In this document: positions 23,908-36,221 of the stretch, piece after piece
Position numbering within the stretch: position 1 is the stretch's first letter
Layout of the letters: each line of letters begins with the position of its first letter
Source of the DNA: Sclerotinia nivalis
Lineage: Eukaryota; Ascomycota; Leotiomycetes; Helotiales; Sclerotiniaceae
Assembly: GCA_029531795.1 (NCBI GenBank)
Contig: JAPEIS010000013.1
Coordinates: 2,170,001 to 2,234,000, forward strand
Length of the DNA: 64,000 nucleotides
Direction of reading: 5' to 3'
Program-made: the position numbers and the translations under genes
Notes under the pieces: generated by a model
The model's input: the letters and a program-made list of their open reading frames with translations, nothing else
Databases searched by the model: none
What the model was told of the DNA's origin: nothing

Positions 23908-24382
23908 AATGACCTGTTGCTTGAATATTAAATTCGTCGACGCACTCTTCAAAAAGGTTTCTGCTAATCCTGGAATAAATATTTGTTTACCCTGCGAACT
24001 TTCATTGGATAAAGTTCACTGTTAAACTACTATATTCACACCTAGACTAATAGTGGGGAAGGTTTAGAGCCAATTGATTACGAAGCATTTAATATATCAA
24101 CGCAGCAAGTTTTTGTAAACACACACTCTCGTCAAATCAACATCGCAGCGACCTTGAATGTTGTCAACGGACATTCTCTAAGGGAAGAACGGTCTGTACT
24201 TGTTAGTCGAGAATCTTCAATTGAAGCACAATGTGAAGCACGTTGTATCTGGCGTTTGCAGTATATCTCAAGTGAGTGACTGGAAAAATAAGGAGACGCA
24301 CGCCCGAAACAGTCATCAAATCATATGTGTGAACGAGGCCACAACTTTGACCAAATCTATTAATTGATGCTTCGTCATGCTT
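23908..24382. other. Intergenic region
   Basis: About 475 bases between the Rsm22 start and the 3' end of the glycosyltransferase gene. No feature seen. Confidence 0.5.
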
Positions 24383-25629
24383 CTATCCTGTCAAATCATT
24401 TCTATCAATCCAATCTATTCTCGACTTATTGAAAGCGCTATCATGCAAACTTGCCCGCACACTCTGCACGATGCAAGGGCCGGAGCCTGCTCTTCCATCT
24501 TCTCTATCAGGATCCTCGATATCCGAATCTTTGGCAGCATTTCCTGTCTTCCACTGTTGCATAAGGGGTGGTACAACTATCAGGCCATTAAGATCTCTTC
24601 TATGAAGAGCTTCAAAGAAATCTACATCGATAGGAGCAGTCTGCTGGTGCAAACCTAGCTGGTATAGAATTCGTCTCGCGCCTTCCAATGTTACCATGTA
24701 ACCTGTAGTTGCATAGGTGGCTAGGAAGAAGAGGCTCATGTTAGTGTATGGATTATTGACCCGAAAAATTTGTTTGGCTTACTATATGCTCGGTGAATAA
24801 TTCTTTGATGATCCTGTGCCTGGTATGCTCCTAGGTCTCTAGCAACCCAGTCCGCCTCTATCTTATCATATCCTGATCCAGCTAAAGTTCCAACAGTGTC
24901 ATCATGGTAGCGAATCGCAGGTCCCAGATTTGCATCGTCAGCAAGATGTAGAGCTGGACCTGTATAGAGCATATCCCATTCCAAACCTGCATTTTAGAGC
25001 CAAATATTAACTAAAGTCAGATTGTTTACCCGCATGAAGCTTACCATAAGGCCTGGTCTTGCTTGCACCAGGCATATGCTTGCCAAGTTCTTCCAGTTGA
25101 TACTTTATTCTAATATCCCAATCTACATCAGCTTCTAGTATTAGAGCTGTTTCGAGTCGATGGTCCACAACATAGCGCATCATATCCATATGCGCCCTCC
25201 AACATCCAATTTGACCTTTCGTCAATTGAGCTCCTCCTGGAGGTCTTGTCTTTTCTAAAACAGATGTTACTCCATCAATGATGGTCAGGTCAATATCCAA
25301 GTAAGATGAGAGGAGAGATGCAGTGTCTATCTGATCGGTTCGACTTTAGTGTGGCCAAAGTTAGTCCTCGTCTAAACATTCAAGTACCCGTTCATGACAA
25401 CTTACTCAGGTAATATTGCCATCAAAATCGCACCAAATCCCATTGTTCTATTCTGGGCTGCAGACGCGGTGGACTTTTCTCTCATACTTTCAGCGTATGA
25501 AAATCTCGTAGGAACGGATGTGATGTACTGGCGATTTCGATTGACCGCGAGAAGCAAGATCCAAAGCAAACATAGTCCCCCAACAGCCAACGGCCACCGA
25601 GTTTGGGGCAACCTAATATGTGAAGACAT
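24383..25629 (-). CDS. Glycosyltransferase family 25 (LPS-type) protein
   Basis: Type II membrane glycosyltransferase, probably Golgi-resident, transferring a sugar (galactose in the best-known GT25 members) to an unknown acceptor. Exons on the minus strand: 25406-25629, 25045-25343, 24783-24986 and 24383-24720; introns have GTAAGT/GTAAGC donors, and the third uses the second possible AG (CCTAG), which alone keeps the frame. Total 354 residues. The start at 25629 gives MSSHIRLPQTRW followed by the anchor helix PLAVGGLCLLWILLLAV. GT25 marks: LPDRTDQID, LTKGQIGCWRAHMDMMRYVV, ALILEADVDWDI (the D-x-D-like site), and ATTGYMVTLEGARRIL. An upstream ATG (25758) is less likely. Confidence 0.82.
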
Positions 25630-25770
25630 GGCAATGAACGGAGGAATAGAAAGTGATTGAAATTTTCCACCTCTTACGGCAATGAACTTTTGAGCGGCGT
25701 GCACTATCAACAACGAGGATACATCCAGAGAAGTACAGTTGCCTTGGAATGATGTCAAAATGACCGCGAC

Positions 25771-25782
25771 TATATATATATT
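25771..25782 (-). promoter_or_regulatory. TATA-like sequence upstream of the GT25 gene
   Basis: TATATATATATT about 145 bases before the chosen ATG at 25629. It lies close to the alternative ATG at 25758 and so favours the later start. Confidence 0.35.
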
Positions 25783-26386
25783 GGCGCAGTGTTGTACTTA
25801 GTATACGGTAGTATTACGGTGATGCGTATTGAGGCTCTCGTACAGACGGGCATACGTATCAAATACGAGGATATCTACAGCCATATACATTATTTTAGAA
25901 GAATGATGCTAAAGATATACTGAGATGCTGGAATCAGGTTTGGAATGTACATTCCAGATCCATTCCAATTCTATTCCAAGCCCCATTCTAGCTCGAATAG
26001 GCTCTTTGGAATGGAGATTCTAGTACATGTCTAACGGTATTTCAATATCATTGAAATATTGAATACTTTCGGCGATATGAAGTACTACACTAATTACCTG
26101 CAGAAATATCTTCGAGAGATTCGATACGTATCAGCGAAATGAGGAGTATTTCAAATACCAAAAATAGTAATTACAACACTGTATAATATAGGAGTCTATC
26201 TATTCTAAATATATCCAAGCATAATAAATACCCGGTTGCATATACATCATGATGGATACTTGACTGATAAACATGACGAACGCAGTTATCAGACAAAGCC
26301 TAGTACTCGAGCAAGATATGATAGCAAAGTGAATGCATTCGGAAGTACTCCGAAAATAGATGTACAGTACGTACCTGTCAGTGCGC

Positions 26387-26457
26387 CATGTGTAAGCCAC
26401 AGCAAATTGATGCCCCTAAATTTTTTATGTGATCACGTGAAATGTGGCTTACACATG
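26387..26457. repeat. Perfect 15-base inverted repeat, 41-base spacer
   Basis: catgtgtaagccaca (26387-26401) is exactly complementary to tgtggcttacacatg (26443-26457). This is either a hairpin-forming element or the remnant of a very small MITE. Confidence 0.85.
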
Positions 26458-26871
26458 TACACGAACACCAATAGAAGATGTGGATAATACTTCGAGAACA
26501 AAATGTTCTAGAAAATTAACTATTTGGGACTCGCACTGAAATCCCTTCATAGTGGAGAAGATCAAGGCACTAATATAAATCAGGAACGAAACTGATAAGA
26601 TAAGCAACATCTCAAGCTAAAACAAAATAGAATAGTACTAGCGCATGGAAGCAATACCCCGTCTCCCCGACTTGATGTTTGTTTATTTACATCAACCTCG
26701 ATTTGCTGTTTGTGTATTTATATTATGTCAACCTCACCATCATCAATCCCCTATCCCTCCCAAATACTCGTTTTCCATCACAACTCCAAGGTAAGGTGTA
26801 TATTAGGTATCTATTTTACAAATTAAGGATTCACGTTCACTAGCTTCGTAATAGTCTGTCGGCGAGTTACC

Positions 26872-27990
26872 ATGGCTACGGGTGAACAATGTACCGCCCA
26901 TGATGAGCTTATTCCATCACTGTCAAAAACCACTCCGAATCCAAGCTTCGATCGAATTCTTCGCTGGATACTTACTGGGGATCATACATTTGAGACAGAC
27001 TTTGTCCACAGCAATACAATCTGTAGTACTGCTAAAACAGAAACAGCAGGTGATGCCATACCTGAAAAGACTGCCAGTGATTCTCCTCTGCAGACTGAGC
27101 GAACGTCCACCAACAATTCCGAGACTGCTTCGACGGATAGCCACCCTGAAAAGCTACTCACAGGTCATGATAATGATCCTATCAGACCAAGTACTGACCA
27201 GATCAACCGTACATTCTTGAGAGGGGAGAGAATGTGGCGTGCTCTTCTTACGCAAGCTGCTTCACCACCTGCGGGCTGGATACGTGAAGGGTGGTTGGCT
27301 CCGTACACCCTGCTGCAAAATATGCCACCACTCCCTCGAGATCTACCAAGACGACGATGGATCACGGGCCAGGCTCTGTGGCACGTACCACATCCAGAAC
27401 TCTCCTCCGAGTCACCCACACTACTCCATAATGAATGAGCGCACCCAGCTTGATCGAGGAGCCAACGCAACACATTGCAACCGTCAGCCGACGGTTTATC
27501 CAGGGGACAACGGAATCAAGAAGACAAACCTACAGCATGCCCGTCTCTGTCAGATTATAGACCGCCCGTTAACTTTAGCTTAGATTGGGCGGAATCCATT
27601 GTATAACCACTTCGCCGAGTTGAATGAGTATCGAAGAACCTCAAAGACCGATATTACTCTCTTACTCCTGGACCACCTCAATCTGTTGATTGATCACATC
27701 AGTCAAGCTTACACATCTACACCCCAGCATGTTGCCGCCATTTGGAAGAGTAGAAAGATCACATACGACCTCCTTTGGGCGCTTTTCAAGCCAAATACAG
27801 TCGTTTATACGAACTGCCGTGACACGAAAAAAGCTAGGTGTATCAAATGTGATTTTGGCGAAGAAAGGAATGGTAAATGATACCGAATAACTTTCATGTC
27901 GAAAGGAGTTACTTGGATTCCGACGGAAAGGTTGCCACTCTACCACATGATTGTATCAAAGATTAAATTACCCTTTAATCAGAGTCTTGA
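26872..27990 (+). pseudogene. Decayed AAA-ATPase-family (DUF7025-like) gene fragment
   Basis: An open N-terminal part (26872-27438, 188 residues: MATGEQCTAHDELIP..., low complexity then Pro/Arg-rich) runs into a stop. Further on, homology-like text continues in changing frames: YRPPVNFSLDWAESIV ends at a TAA near 27605 and resumes one frame over as YNHFAELNEYRRTSKTD. Then ITYDLLWALFKPNTVVYTNC, typical of the domain preceding the AAA module in many fungal ATPases, is followed by broken frames spelling FHVERSYLDSDGKV and a final stop. No AAA module (Walker A/B) follows. At least three frame disruptions and the missing catalytic half indicate a pseudogene. The family call rests on recall of the LLWALFKPN...VYT phrase and is moderate. 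Confidence 0.6.
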
Positions 27991-28683
27991 ATTCGTTATC
28001 CCCCATCCCATAGGAAGACCACCAATGAAATGAAAGGAAAACCATCCATGTACAACACCCCCTAATCACAACCATCTAACGTCTAAAAGAATATTCCATA
28101 CTTCTGAAGACCACCAAGATTCTTGCAATCGTAGAGAAATTAAAATGGAAATCTTGAAGGTATGCGAATTTTCTCTGGAGTGCGAATGGGCTTGTTCAAC
28201 CTTAACAAGCTCGGGTAAATATAGGGGTGTCTCGAAGCCTCGAAAGACTGGTTGTCCGTTGTCACAACTACAGCCGCTTGGAAGTCTAAACAGAAATTAA
28301 TTCATAAAACTCCTCATTTCATAATGAGAATAACCTTAGCAACAATATGATTCCTGCGCCATCATAGATGTGAAGGGTAACCGCCATCAAGATGATTTCA
28401 ACAATAAGCATTGCCTGTGTTATAAATAAATTTCTTTGAACACAGAATCCCTTAAATGGTAAAAAGTTTCTTTGTATCTTCAAAATGATGTTCTTTATTC
28501 AAATTTCAAAGAAAGTCACCGGGCAAACAATCTCATTCGAATCCGTATGACTTCTTTGATACTTTACTGCTCTTGAACCTTTAAATTTTAAATAACTTAT
28601 CTATAAACGGAAAAACAATATCGATATCTTTGCTGGAATTACTCGAATGTCAAAGCCTTCTAGCCGTTCAAACAGCATCAACA
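27991..28683. other. Intergenic region
   Basis: AT-rich, no reading frame of note. Confidence 0.5.
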
Positions 28684-31294
28684 ATGCCAAAATCACCGAC
28701 CGTCTATCGAAGAAAATACGGCCCTCCCCCGTCTCCGATAGAAATCATCATCGGCGCGCACCGCAGCGGGCTCACCCCAATAACCGCATAAAATCTTACC
28801 CATCCACCCGCAAACGCATCACGTGAAGAAAGAATCGCATACCAACAATCTCGATTGCACGGATACACGACGCAACTTCTCGTCGATCTGGATGTTGTCT
28901 CGTTGGAATCTTTAGAGATTCCGCTACATCTCAATCCGATTGATCCGGCTTTGCAAAGAAGTCGATGGCTTGATTATGGAGAAAAGGAATTTACAATTCC
29001 GATGAGCAGGTTTGAGGAAGAGGGGATTGCGTGGACGGCGCAGAATCCGATCGTTTGGAAGTATCTTGAACCCTGCTTGAGGCTTGCTTCTAGGTTATTC
29101 GGGAGAATGCATACGGATTCTTTTGTATGTATTTTTTTAATATTTTTCTTTTTAGCTTGAGATAGAATCCGACGTGCGTGCTAACAAGAATAGATTCAAG
29201 CGTTACTACTTGGAACCCCTGAGACGATTCCAATTGAGGAATTTAAACCGCAAGATGTTTTCAAGTATGGTGGTGGAACCCAGAGACTTTTTAAACGCTT
29301 TAATCCCCTTCCGTATAATTCATTGAATGCTTGGCGTACAAGACGGGAATTGGATCGTATTGAGAAATATGTTCTTTCGCGTCATTTTAGGCTGGCGTTT
29401 GGTGTTGATGTACCTGATAGTGATGCAGTGGATGAAAGTTTAGTGCCGTCTACTGCCGAGAGTCAAAAGTCTGTCGTAGAGCCTGATAGGAATTCAGCCG
29501 ATGAAAGTTCAGTAAAATCTGCTGCTGAGAGTCCATCTACTGCTGAAAAACAAAAGTGGGTTGCTGTATCCATATATAATCGTCAAACGGGGTCAATAGT
29601 TACAGAACTTAATATATACAGCTTTCGAGCACTGATGAACCCTGATTTGTCTGATGCTGAAAGGCTGTCTGAGGAATGGTATTTGGCAACGACAATATAT
29701 CATGAATTTATGGTTTGTTATTCTTTATCTCCGTTATTTGATTCTTTAATAAGAGAATATTAGCATGTACTTGGCTATGCTAAGGAATTTACCGATGATG
29801 GAAAATGTGTAAAAAAGGAAATAGTAGAAGCAGCAGCGAAACTTGGAGAACTTTATGCTGAGCCAATGTGGCGTCGAGAACCAAAATCAGAATTTGGCTG
29901 GGCAGGCGAGGCTTCTGTAAGAAATCTAATTTCTAGGTAATCCAAAGTATTTAATTCTAACCAGATCGATGTAGCTATTTGGAGGTGTACACCACAAGTC
30001 ACTATACACTGCCATGTCAGACGTTCCCGGTTTAGGAAGCAATCTACGGCCATGGCCAGAAGCCGATGCAGCAAGACACGGGGAAGTACCTCAGCTTGTG
30101 CTGCCATTGGGTCCATCTTGGTCATCCCCGCTTTCTATATATATCCACGCTCAGTTTCGTTCCGATGACTTTTGGACGTTACATGCTAAGAAGTATGGAT
30201 TACACCACCCCATGAAAGCAATAGGCTATACTCAGACAATCACTATCGAAGATGATTATAGCGAAGCTATTGATTATCAATACAAAGTAATTCTTCCGTC
30301 TAACTTTGATGGATACCTATCGCCTGTATCAGTCATTTCTCCCACCAAATACGGGTTTTCGAAACCGAGCAAGCGTACGTTTGCAGAATATCTTTCGTTA
30401 GACCAAAATGGAAGAGCCAACAGAAGAGTCACTCTTCAACATCGACTTGATAGATTTTTGAAATCGTTTAAGGATGTTCATACAACTATGCGTCAACAAT
30501 CCAAAATGCTTATGGATTCCGCTTGGACGTTTGCACATGTTGCGAGCGAAGATCCAGAAAATGAAAATCCTGATTCTGACGACGAGAATGAGCATCAAGA
30601 TAAAATGGATGAATGGTTCGATAAAATGAATGCGGCTCGGAAGCCCCTCACAGAGTCCTTGGATGCCGCTCTCCAAAATTTCGATTTTTGCGTTTACAGA
30701 TTTATCGTCTGGGAGAAAGCCGTTAAATCTAGCTTGTATCTTAACAAATACCATGATTTACAAAAATATCATCGTGCCGAACTCGAATGTTGGGCTGCAG
30801 ATTTATTAAAACTCATTCAATCACTTACAGCCGCAACAGGAGAAGATCCTGGAGTAAGCAGATATTACAGTAACAGTACCGATCAGTTTTGGACTAGTCG
30901 GACAAAACTCTCCTCTCAGAATGATTATGCAACCGCTGTTGCAGAAAACGAAGCGCAGACACAGAGAAACCAAATAGACTTGGACGCGAAATTCGAAAAA
31001 GCTCAAATGCTTGTAGACAATTCAGAGTTCGCTTTGTGTGAGCCACTATGCGAGCAATTACTCTACGATGATTTGGGAGCTACTCTGGACCTGTGGATAA
31101 GAGGAGATGTTTTTTGTTTTCTATCAAGATGTATACATCTCGACAAAAAGGAAAGGGTTCGAAATGCAAAGGAAGGAAGAAGAGCATTTGAATGGTTGTT
31201 AACGACCGTTGAAATGTCAGCTGAAGAGGAGCAATCGGTGCTGGACAAACTTGATGACATCTGGAATAACATAGATTCGCTTACGCAGGGGTGA
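28684..31294 (+). CDS. Unnamed conserved protein with HExxH (zincin-like) motif; early in-frame stop
   Basis: Not a named family. Exons 28684-29124, 29194-29712, 29764-29916 and 29975-31294 stay in one frame for 810 residues, with introns of 69, 51 and 58 bases. Removing the 51-base intron joins IYHEFM to HVLGYAKEF and creates HEFMH, a HExxH zinc-peptidase motif; leaving it in gives a stop. A possible third metal ligand is Glu in FGWAGEASLFGG about 40 residues on. The C-terminal 440 residues are helical, with acidic and coiled-coil-like parts. Oddity: TAA at 28789-28791 (codon 36) interrupts an otherwise open first exon (GLTPITA / NLTHPPANASREERIAY). Either a recent nonsense mutation or a start further downstream. 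Peptidase activity is inference. Confidence 0.6.
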
Positions 31295-32765
31295 ATATCC
31301 AGGAGTGTTCAGCTAGAGCTTCAGGAATACCATTTTAGGTATGCAACAAGAGGATTTAAAGTAAGTAGCGACAAGTTAATGGAATAGAACATAAGATGGT
31401 AGCATATCAAATGTTCACACAGTGTGGAAATACTCCGAGGTATCCTTCGAAGCTTTGCGAAAGTTGGAGTAGATAATGAAAACCTGAAGGCAAGCAATAA
31501 ATGAAGGGGTAGGTGGGATGATGAAAAAGTCAGGCAACGATATCTAGTATAGAATATGAATTGAGAGCCAGAATAATTCTATTGTCAACTTCCTAGGTTG
31601 CTGTAGATATTATCATTATCGAACGTGAAAAGTAGAACTAGATTATGGCTAGACAATTCATCAAAAGTGGATATATAAAAACACAATTTACTTGATTGAA
31701 CACCGTCTCATGAAAAATATCTTTGAGGAACAACTGCCCTACATGAAGATTCCATCTCAACAGCAAACAGAAGGGAAATCTCCGGCCAACTCTAAACTTA
31801 GAAATTTGCACGATTGTATTGAAAGGGGGGCAACAGAACTTTTTAAACGCTTATAGATCGGCTTTCAACAAAAGTCATCTGCTCCCAACAACCCGATTAT
31901 CTGAAAAGTGCAATTTGGGCCACTTGGAAATTACGCAGAAAGCATATTGTCACGACGCTTGCCGTATAATTTATCCGCAACTTGTATGGCTGCTTGGTTG
32001 ATGAAGGCTACATGCCACTCATTCCATAGTTGTACCTGCTGCGATTCTTGCCATTGTCCCGCCTGTAGAATCATACTCATTCTTTAAGCAGAGATTCCGG
32101 AAGAACCGAGTGCAAGGAAAGATCTGACATTTTGAGTTCATGGTAATAGCCCTGTATAGAGTATATGATAGCCTAGTAATGGATAACATGAATTGTCGAA
32201 AAACCGGGCACAAAAGATCCAAGTTGATTTAATTTCTGAGATTTGCTTATGTCAGCATGTCTACTTTGGGACCCAGAACCCTTATTCTCAAACTTATAAC
32301 AAAACAACCTATTATGGAATGATTATTTTCAATAATCACTTCGAAACTGGAATCAAAATGATACATAATTCATTTCCATAAGTTTTCCGGCATATTAATC
32401 TGTTGAAGCTACTCGGGACGATATGTGAGTCGTGGTGGCATATTGTCAAGAAGATTGATTACCCCTCACTCCATCAAGCACAGTAAATACACACACTATA
32501 CAATGTATATGTATTAACAACGTCACAAGTGCAGAAGTAAGTACAATATGAACTGCGTCGATAGCGTTATCTATGGCGATACAAATCGCTACTATTTCAT
32601 TGGTGGGCGAATTTACTCATATATGCGATTGAGTCATACTATTGCTTGATAGATACCATGAAGCCCGTATATTGACATCGTTGTAGAACTCTCACTTTGC
32701 GAGTTCGAAACCTCACAGATCCTATATCACTCAACCAATCTCTCTTCTATCGAGTGAACCCAATC
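31295..32765. other. Intergenic region
   Basis: About 1.5 kb, AT-rich, with only short frames. Nothing else supported. Confidence 0.5.
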
Positions 32766-34273
32766 ATGGGGCTTCTTGAGAATCTTCTGAGTCAATTAAC
32801 CACAGATCCCCTCACAGTCCTAATCACCACCATAACCCTATTTCTCCTCCTCCGCTCTACCTACCGCTGCACCCTCCACCCCATCTCCCACATTCCGGGG
32901 CCTCTCCTCCCAAAACTCACCTCCTTGTGGTTACACTACCACGCGTACATCGGCGACGAAGCAAGCACCATCCACAAACTACACGCACAATATGGACCAA
33001 TAATCCGCGTCTCTCCGTCCGAAATCGACATCGCAGATGCAGATGCCATAGCACCAATCTACATAACCAAAGGTGGATTTCCCAAAGCTCCTTGCTATGC
33101 AAATTTCGACGTCGATGGACATAAAACAATATTCTCGACTACAGATGCCGAGTTTAGAGCTCCGAGGGCGAAAGCTGTTATGCCATTATTCTCGACTAAG
33201 AGTATTAGGGATAATGAGACTGCATTGTATGGCTGTGTGGAAAATATGGTGAGGAGAATGAAGGAAGAAGCACAAGGGGGCAAACCAGTCAATTGTCTCA
33301 ATCTTGCTCGGAGTTTGGCTCTAGATGCTATTTCCACACATTTGTTTCTGGAAAACTATAATGGGACATCAGAAAAAGGAGAAAGACTTTCGGCCTCTGC
33401 GTTTGTGGATGCATTTGTAGCCGTGGGAAGATTCTTTTACTTGCCGAATATTGTTTTTATTTGGTTATCATGGTTCATGGAAAAGCTCGTGATGGATTCA
33501 CATACTGAAAATTCTATCAAGTTGGTGGATCAATTTGTTGATAATCTTGTGGAATCTACTCCGAAGCAGAGTCAGAATTATCCCGGTCGATTGCTCAATA
33601 TGGGGTTTAGCAAGTCGGAAGTCAAGTCTCATTGTAAAGATCTTATGTTTGCAGGAACAGATTCTACGGGTATGAATCTAGCGACAATATTTCGACAATT
33701 AGTCCTGTGTCCAGACAAGTAAGTCATCTCGCATTAATAGTCTGAGCGAATCATTTACGAAACTACAGGTATGAAATCCTCCGTGCTGAAATCATGGAAA
33801 ATGTGAACTCGACAAATAAGCAAGAAACACAAGCTCTACCCTATCTCTCCGCCGTGGTAAAAGAAGGTCTACGCATCAGCATGGCAAATCCCACTCGTCT
33901 ACCTCACGTTGTTCCAACAGGTGGATGGACATTCAAATCCATCTACTTCCCCGCTGGGACCATCGTAGGATGTTCAGCCTATGAGCTCCATTTCAACCTA
34001 GAAGTATTTTCAAACCCTCGTGAGTTTCAGCCCGAAAGATGGCTGGAAGGAAACATTACCGCTGAAGCAAATAAATATTGGTTTGCGTTTGGTGCAGGTA
34101 GTAGAGCGTGTATTGCGAGGAATCTTGCTACAGTGGAACTTCTTATGGCGGTTGAGAAGGTGGCGGAAAATGATGTTTTGAGGGGTGCGAGGGTTGTTCA
34201 GGAGGAAGTGGAGATATATGAGTGGTTTAACTCGAGTGTGAAGGGAGAGAAAATGGAGTTGATTTGGAGCTGA
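32766..34273 (+). CDS. Cytochrome P450 monooxygenase
   Basis: Heme-thiolate monooxygenase anchored in the ER membrane; substrate unknown. Exons 32766-33718 and 33769-34273 (50-base intron, GTAAGT...CTACAG) close to 485 residues. The start at 32766 places a membrane anchor (DPLTVLITTITLFLLL) at residues 14-29. Signature sites: I-helix FAGTDSTGMN, K-helix EGLR (Glu about 350), FQPERW (about 405) and the heme loop FAFGAGSRACIARN with Cys about 432. The loop reads GAGSRACIA, and is otherwise standard. No other biosynthetic genes sit beside it, so it looks like a stand-alone P450. Confidence 0.93.
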
Positions 34274-34551
34274 GAGGTTTTGACTAGTGTTGGTGTCGGT
34301 ATATCATGCGACTAGCCTCACATAGGGAACCGTACCACTAGCGAGCTCTAGCCCCTTCCCCTTCAATATAAATAGCCCCCTCATTTCATAGTGTAGCAAT
34401 CAAGAATCAATAAATACAAATACTATAATAGTACTATGCGAGTAGTATCACCGGAGTGATACCAACGGTTGGTTTATCCCAGATGATGTAATTACCCTAA
34501 TATTTTGAATCTTCCTTGTGGTTGAAGTTGCTATTATCACTACTCCCCTTT

Positions 34552-35866
34552 TTAATATCCTTGCCCATTCCACCGCCACTTCCCAACAGTCCCCTGTCCC
34601 TCCATTAACCATTCCAATCGGTCCTCAATCGTCACCCATCCTTTCTTCCCGCTTACCACCGCCCTCCCAATAACATTTTTCCACCTATAAAACATCTAAT
34701 TAGCTTATCCTATCCCATACCATCCCATCAAACAAAACATGCATACATATTTCAATCCAGAACCTTCACCCTCAAAATCCAAAATCCAAAACAAACCCAA
34801 AACAGAAAAAGAAGAAAAAAAAAGAAACTCACTCCTCAAACCACTCCTCCTCCCCCATAACCACACATTTCCTTCCTCCCACACCCCTCTCCACACCCCT
34901 CTCCACACCCCTCTCCACATCCGCAAAAGGCCACACACTCCCAAGCACCTCGTACCTCTTCGATCCCATAAGAACCTTCATCACACTGCTGAAAAATGCA
35001 TTGACTCGATCCGGAGCGCGTATCACCACTTTCGAATGCGTGACGGAAAATCGGATGCTGGTGTGTCCTGGATATCCCGTTTGCGCTATAAGTGCTAATA
35101 TAAGTCCTTGCACGTGTGTGGTTGAGAAATTGGGAATGTGGCGCGTGAGTGTAAATCTTGGATAGTGAGTATGTTAGTATATGGATATCAGTGCAAGGAG
35201 GTGAACGAATCATAAACCCCAAAATCCAAAAAAGAAGGGAAAATACTCTTTCACCATCGCTCCATCCTCACAAAACGCCCGAACCCATTCCTCCAATCCC
35301 CCAAAATCCGGCTCCGTCCCCTCCTTCACTCCTCCCCTCCACCCTCGTTCTCCCGAAGGAATAATCTTTATATAATTCATCTCCCGTTCTCCTTTCCCCA
35401 CAAATAATCCCATAAGATTAATCCTGATATCGAAATCTGTCGTCGGAGACCCTACCCTCTGACCCACGATCCGAAGAACCGGTTTAGGAGGGATGGCGCA
35501 CAGGGAATGGAGGAGAGGGAGCAGAGTCTTGGGATTGGAGAGGTGTGCGGAATTAGAGGTGATTTCTGTTTTGTCTGCCGAGAGGGTAAATGATGGGGGG
35601 AGATAGAGGGCATAGTTTAGATTTGGGAGGCTTGGGAATGGGGTTTGGGGGTTGGAGCAGGGTGGAGGGGATCTGGGATGGTGGGCGGCGGAGTAGGCAG
35701 GTGGGGTGGATATATCATTGTTGTTGGGAAAATCTGGGTCGGAGGAGATATCAAGGGGATTTGGCGGGCGTGAAGATGAGGCGTCGGCTTCTGTGGTAGG
35801 GTTGTTGGGTTCGAAGGATCCGAGGGCGTGGTGGACGGTAGATGCGGCTGACTTTTCGTGAGACAT
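34552..35866 (-). CDS. Conserved fungal protein of unknown function
   Basis: Unnamed ascomycete family, recognised only as conserved. Exons on the minus strand 35247-35866, 34833-35156 and 34552-34684 close to 358 residues. Intron 1 (90 bases) has GTATTT, TACTAAC and CAAG; intron 2 is 148 bases (GTGAGT...TATAG). The N-terminal 80 residues are Pro/Ser-rich and disordered-looking. The core begins YALYLPPSFTLSADKTEI, then LCAIPPKPVLRIVGQR, DFDIRINLMGLF, GLEEWVRAFCEDGAMVKEF, GLILALIAQTGYPGHTSI and VTHSKVVIRAPDRVN. The C-terminus is WVTIEDRLEWLMEGQGTVGKW. A short ERGV tandem repeat lies in exon 2. Confidence 0.72.
34880..34917 (-). repeat. 12-base coding tandem repeat
   Basis: Three copies of a cacacccctctc unit inside exon 2 of the unnamed conserved gene, translating as repeated V-E-R-G. 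Confidence 0.85.
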
Positions 35867-36221
35867 TCTGGGGTAAGGTTATGATGTATTTTGTGATGTT
35901 TAGCAGCTCAAACCTAGATATAAACGCACTATTGATGCAATTGCACTTGCTATGTTTTCATTAGTAGACAAACGTCGTTAATGTCAAGGAAAATGTTTTC
36001 AATGGTATCATGTAGATATACGGAGGGTTTTGAGGATGTATTCATAAGTAGCTGAGTAGTTGTGGCTGTGCAATTATGGTTGCCTATTGAGGCTTATCCG
36101 CCAACAACATCGAATGAGTTTTTTCTCTTTTCACTCCATGGAAACAAAGCACGTGTATGTATCTTATGATGAAAATGGGTATTGGTTCCTTTTTATTCCT
36201 CTTTTTGGATTCCTCAACAAA
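35867..36221. other. Intergenic region
   Basis: About 355 bases between the start of the unnamed conserved gene and the 3' end of bystin. Nothing seen. Confidence 0.5.

Larger units (their letters stand above)
25630..26871. other. Intergenic region with short palindromes
   Basis: Holds a cluster of GGAATG/CATTCC palindromes (25941-26014) and a perfect 15-base inverted repeat (26387-26401 with 26443-26457). No gene supported. Confidence 0.55.
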
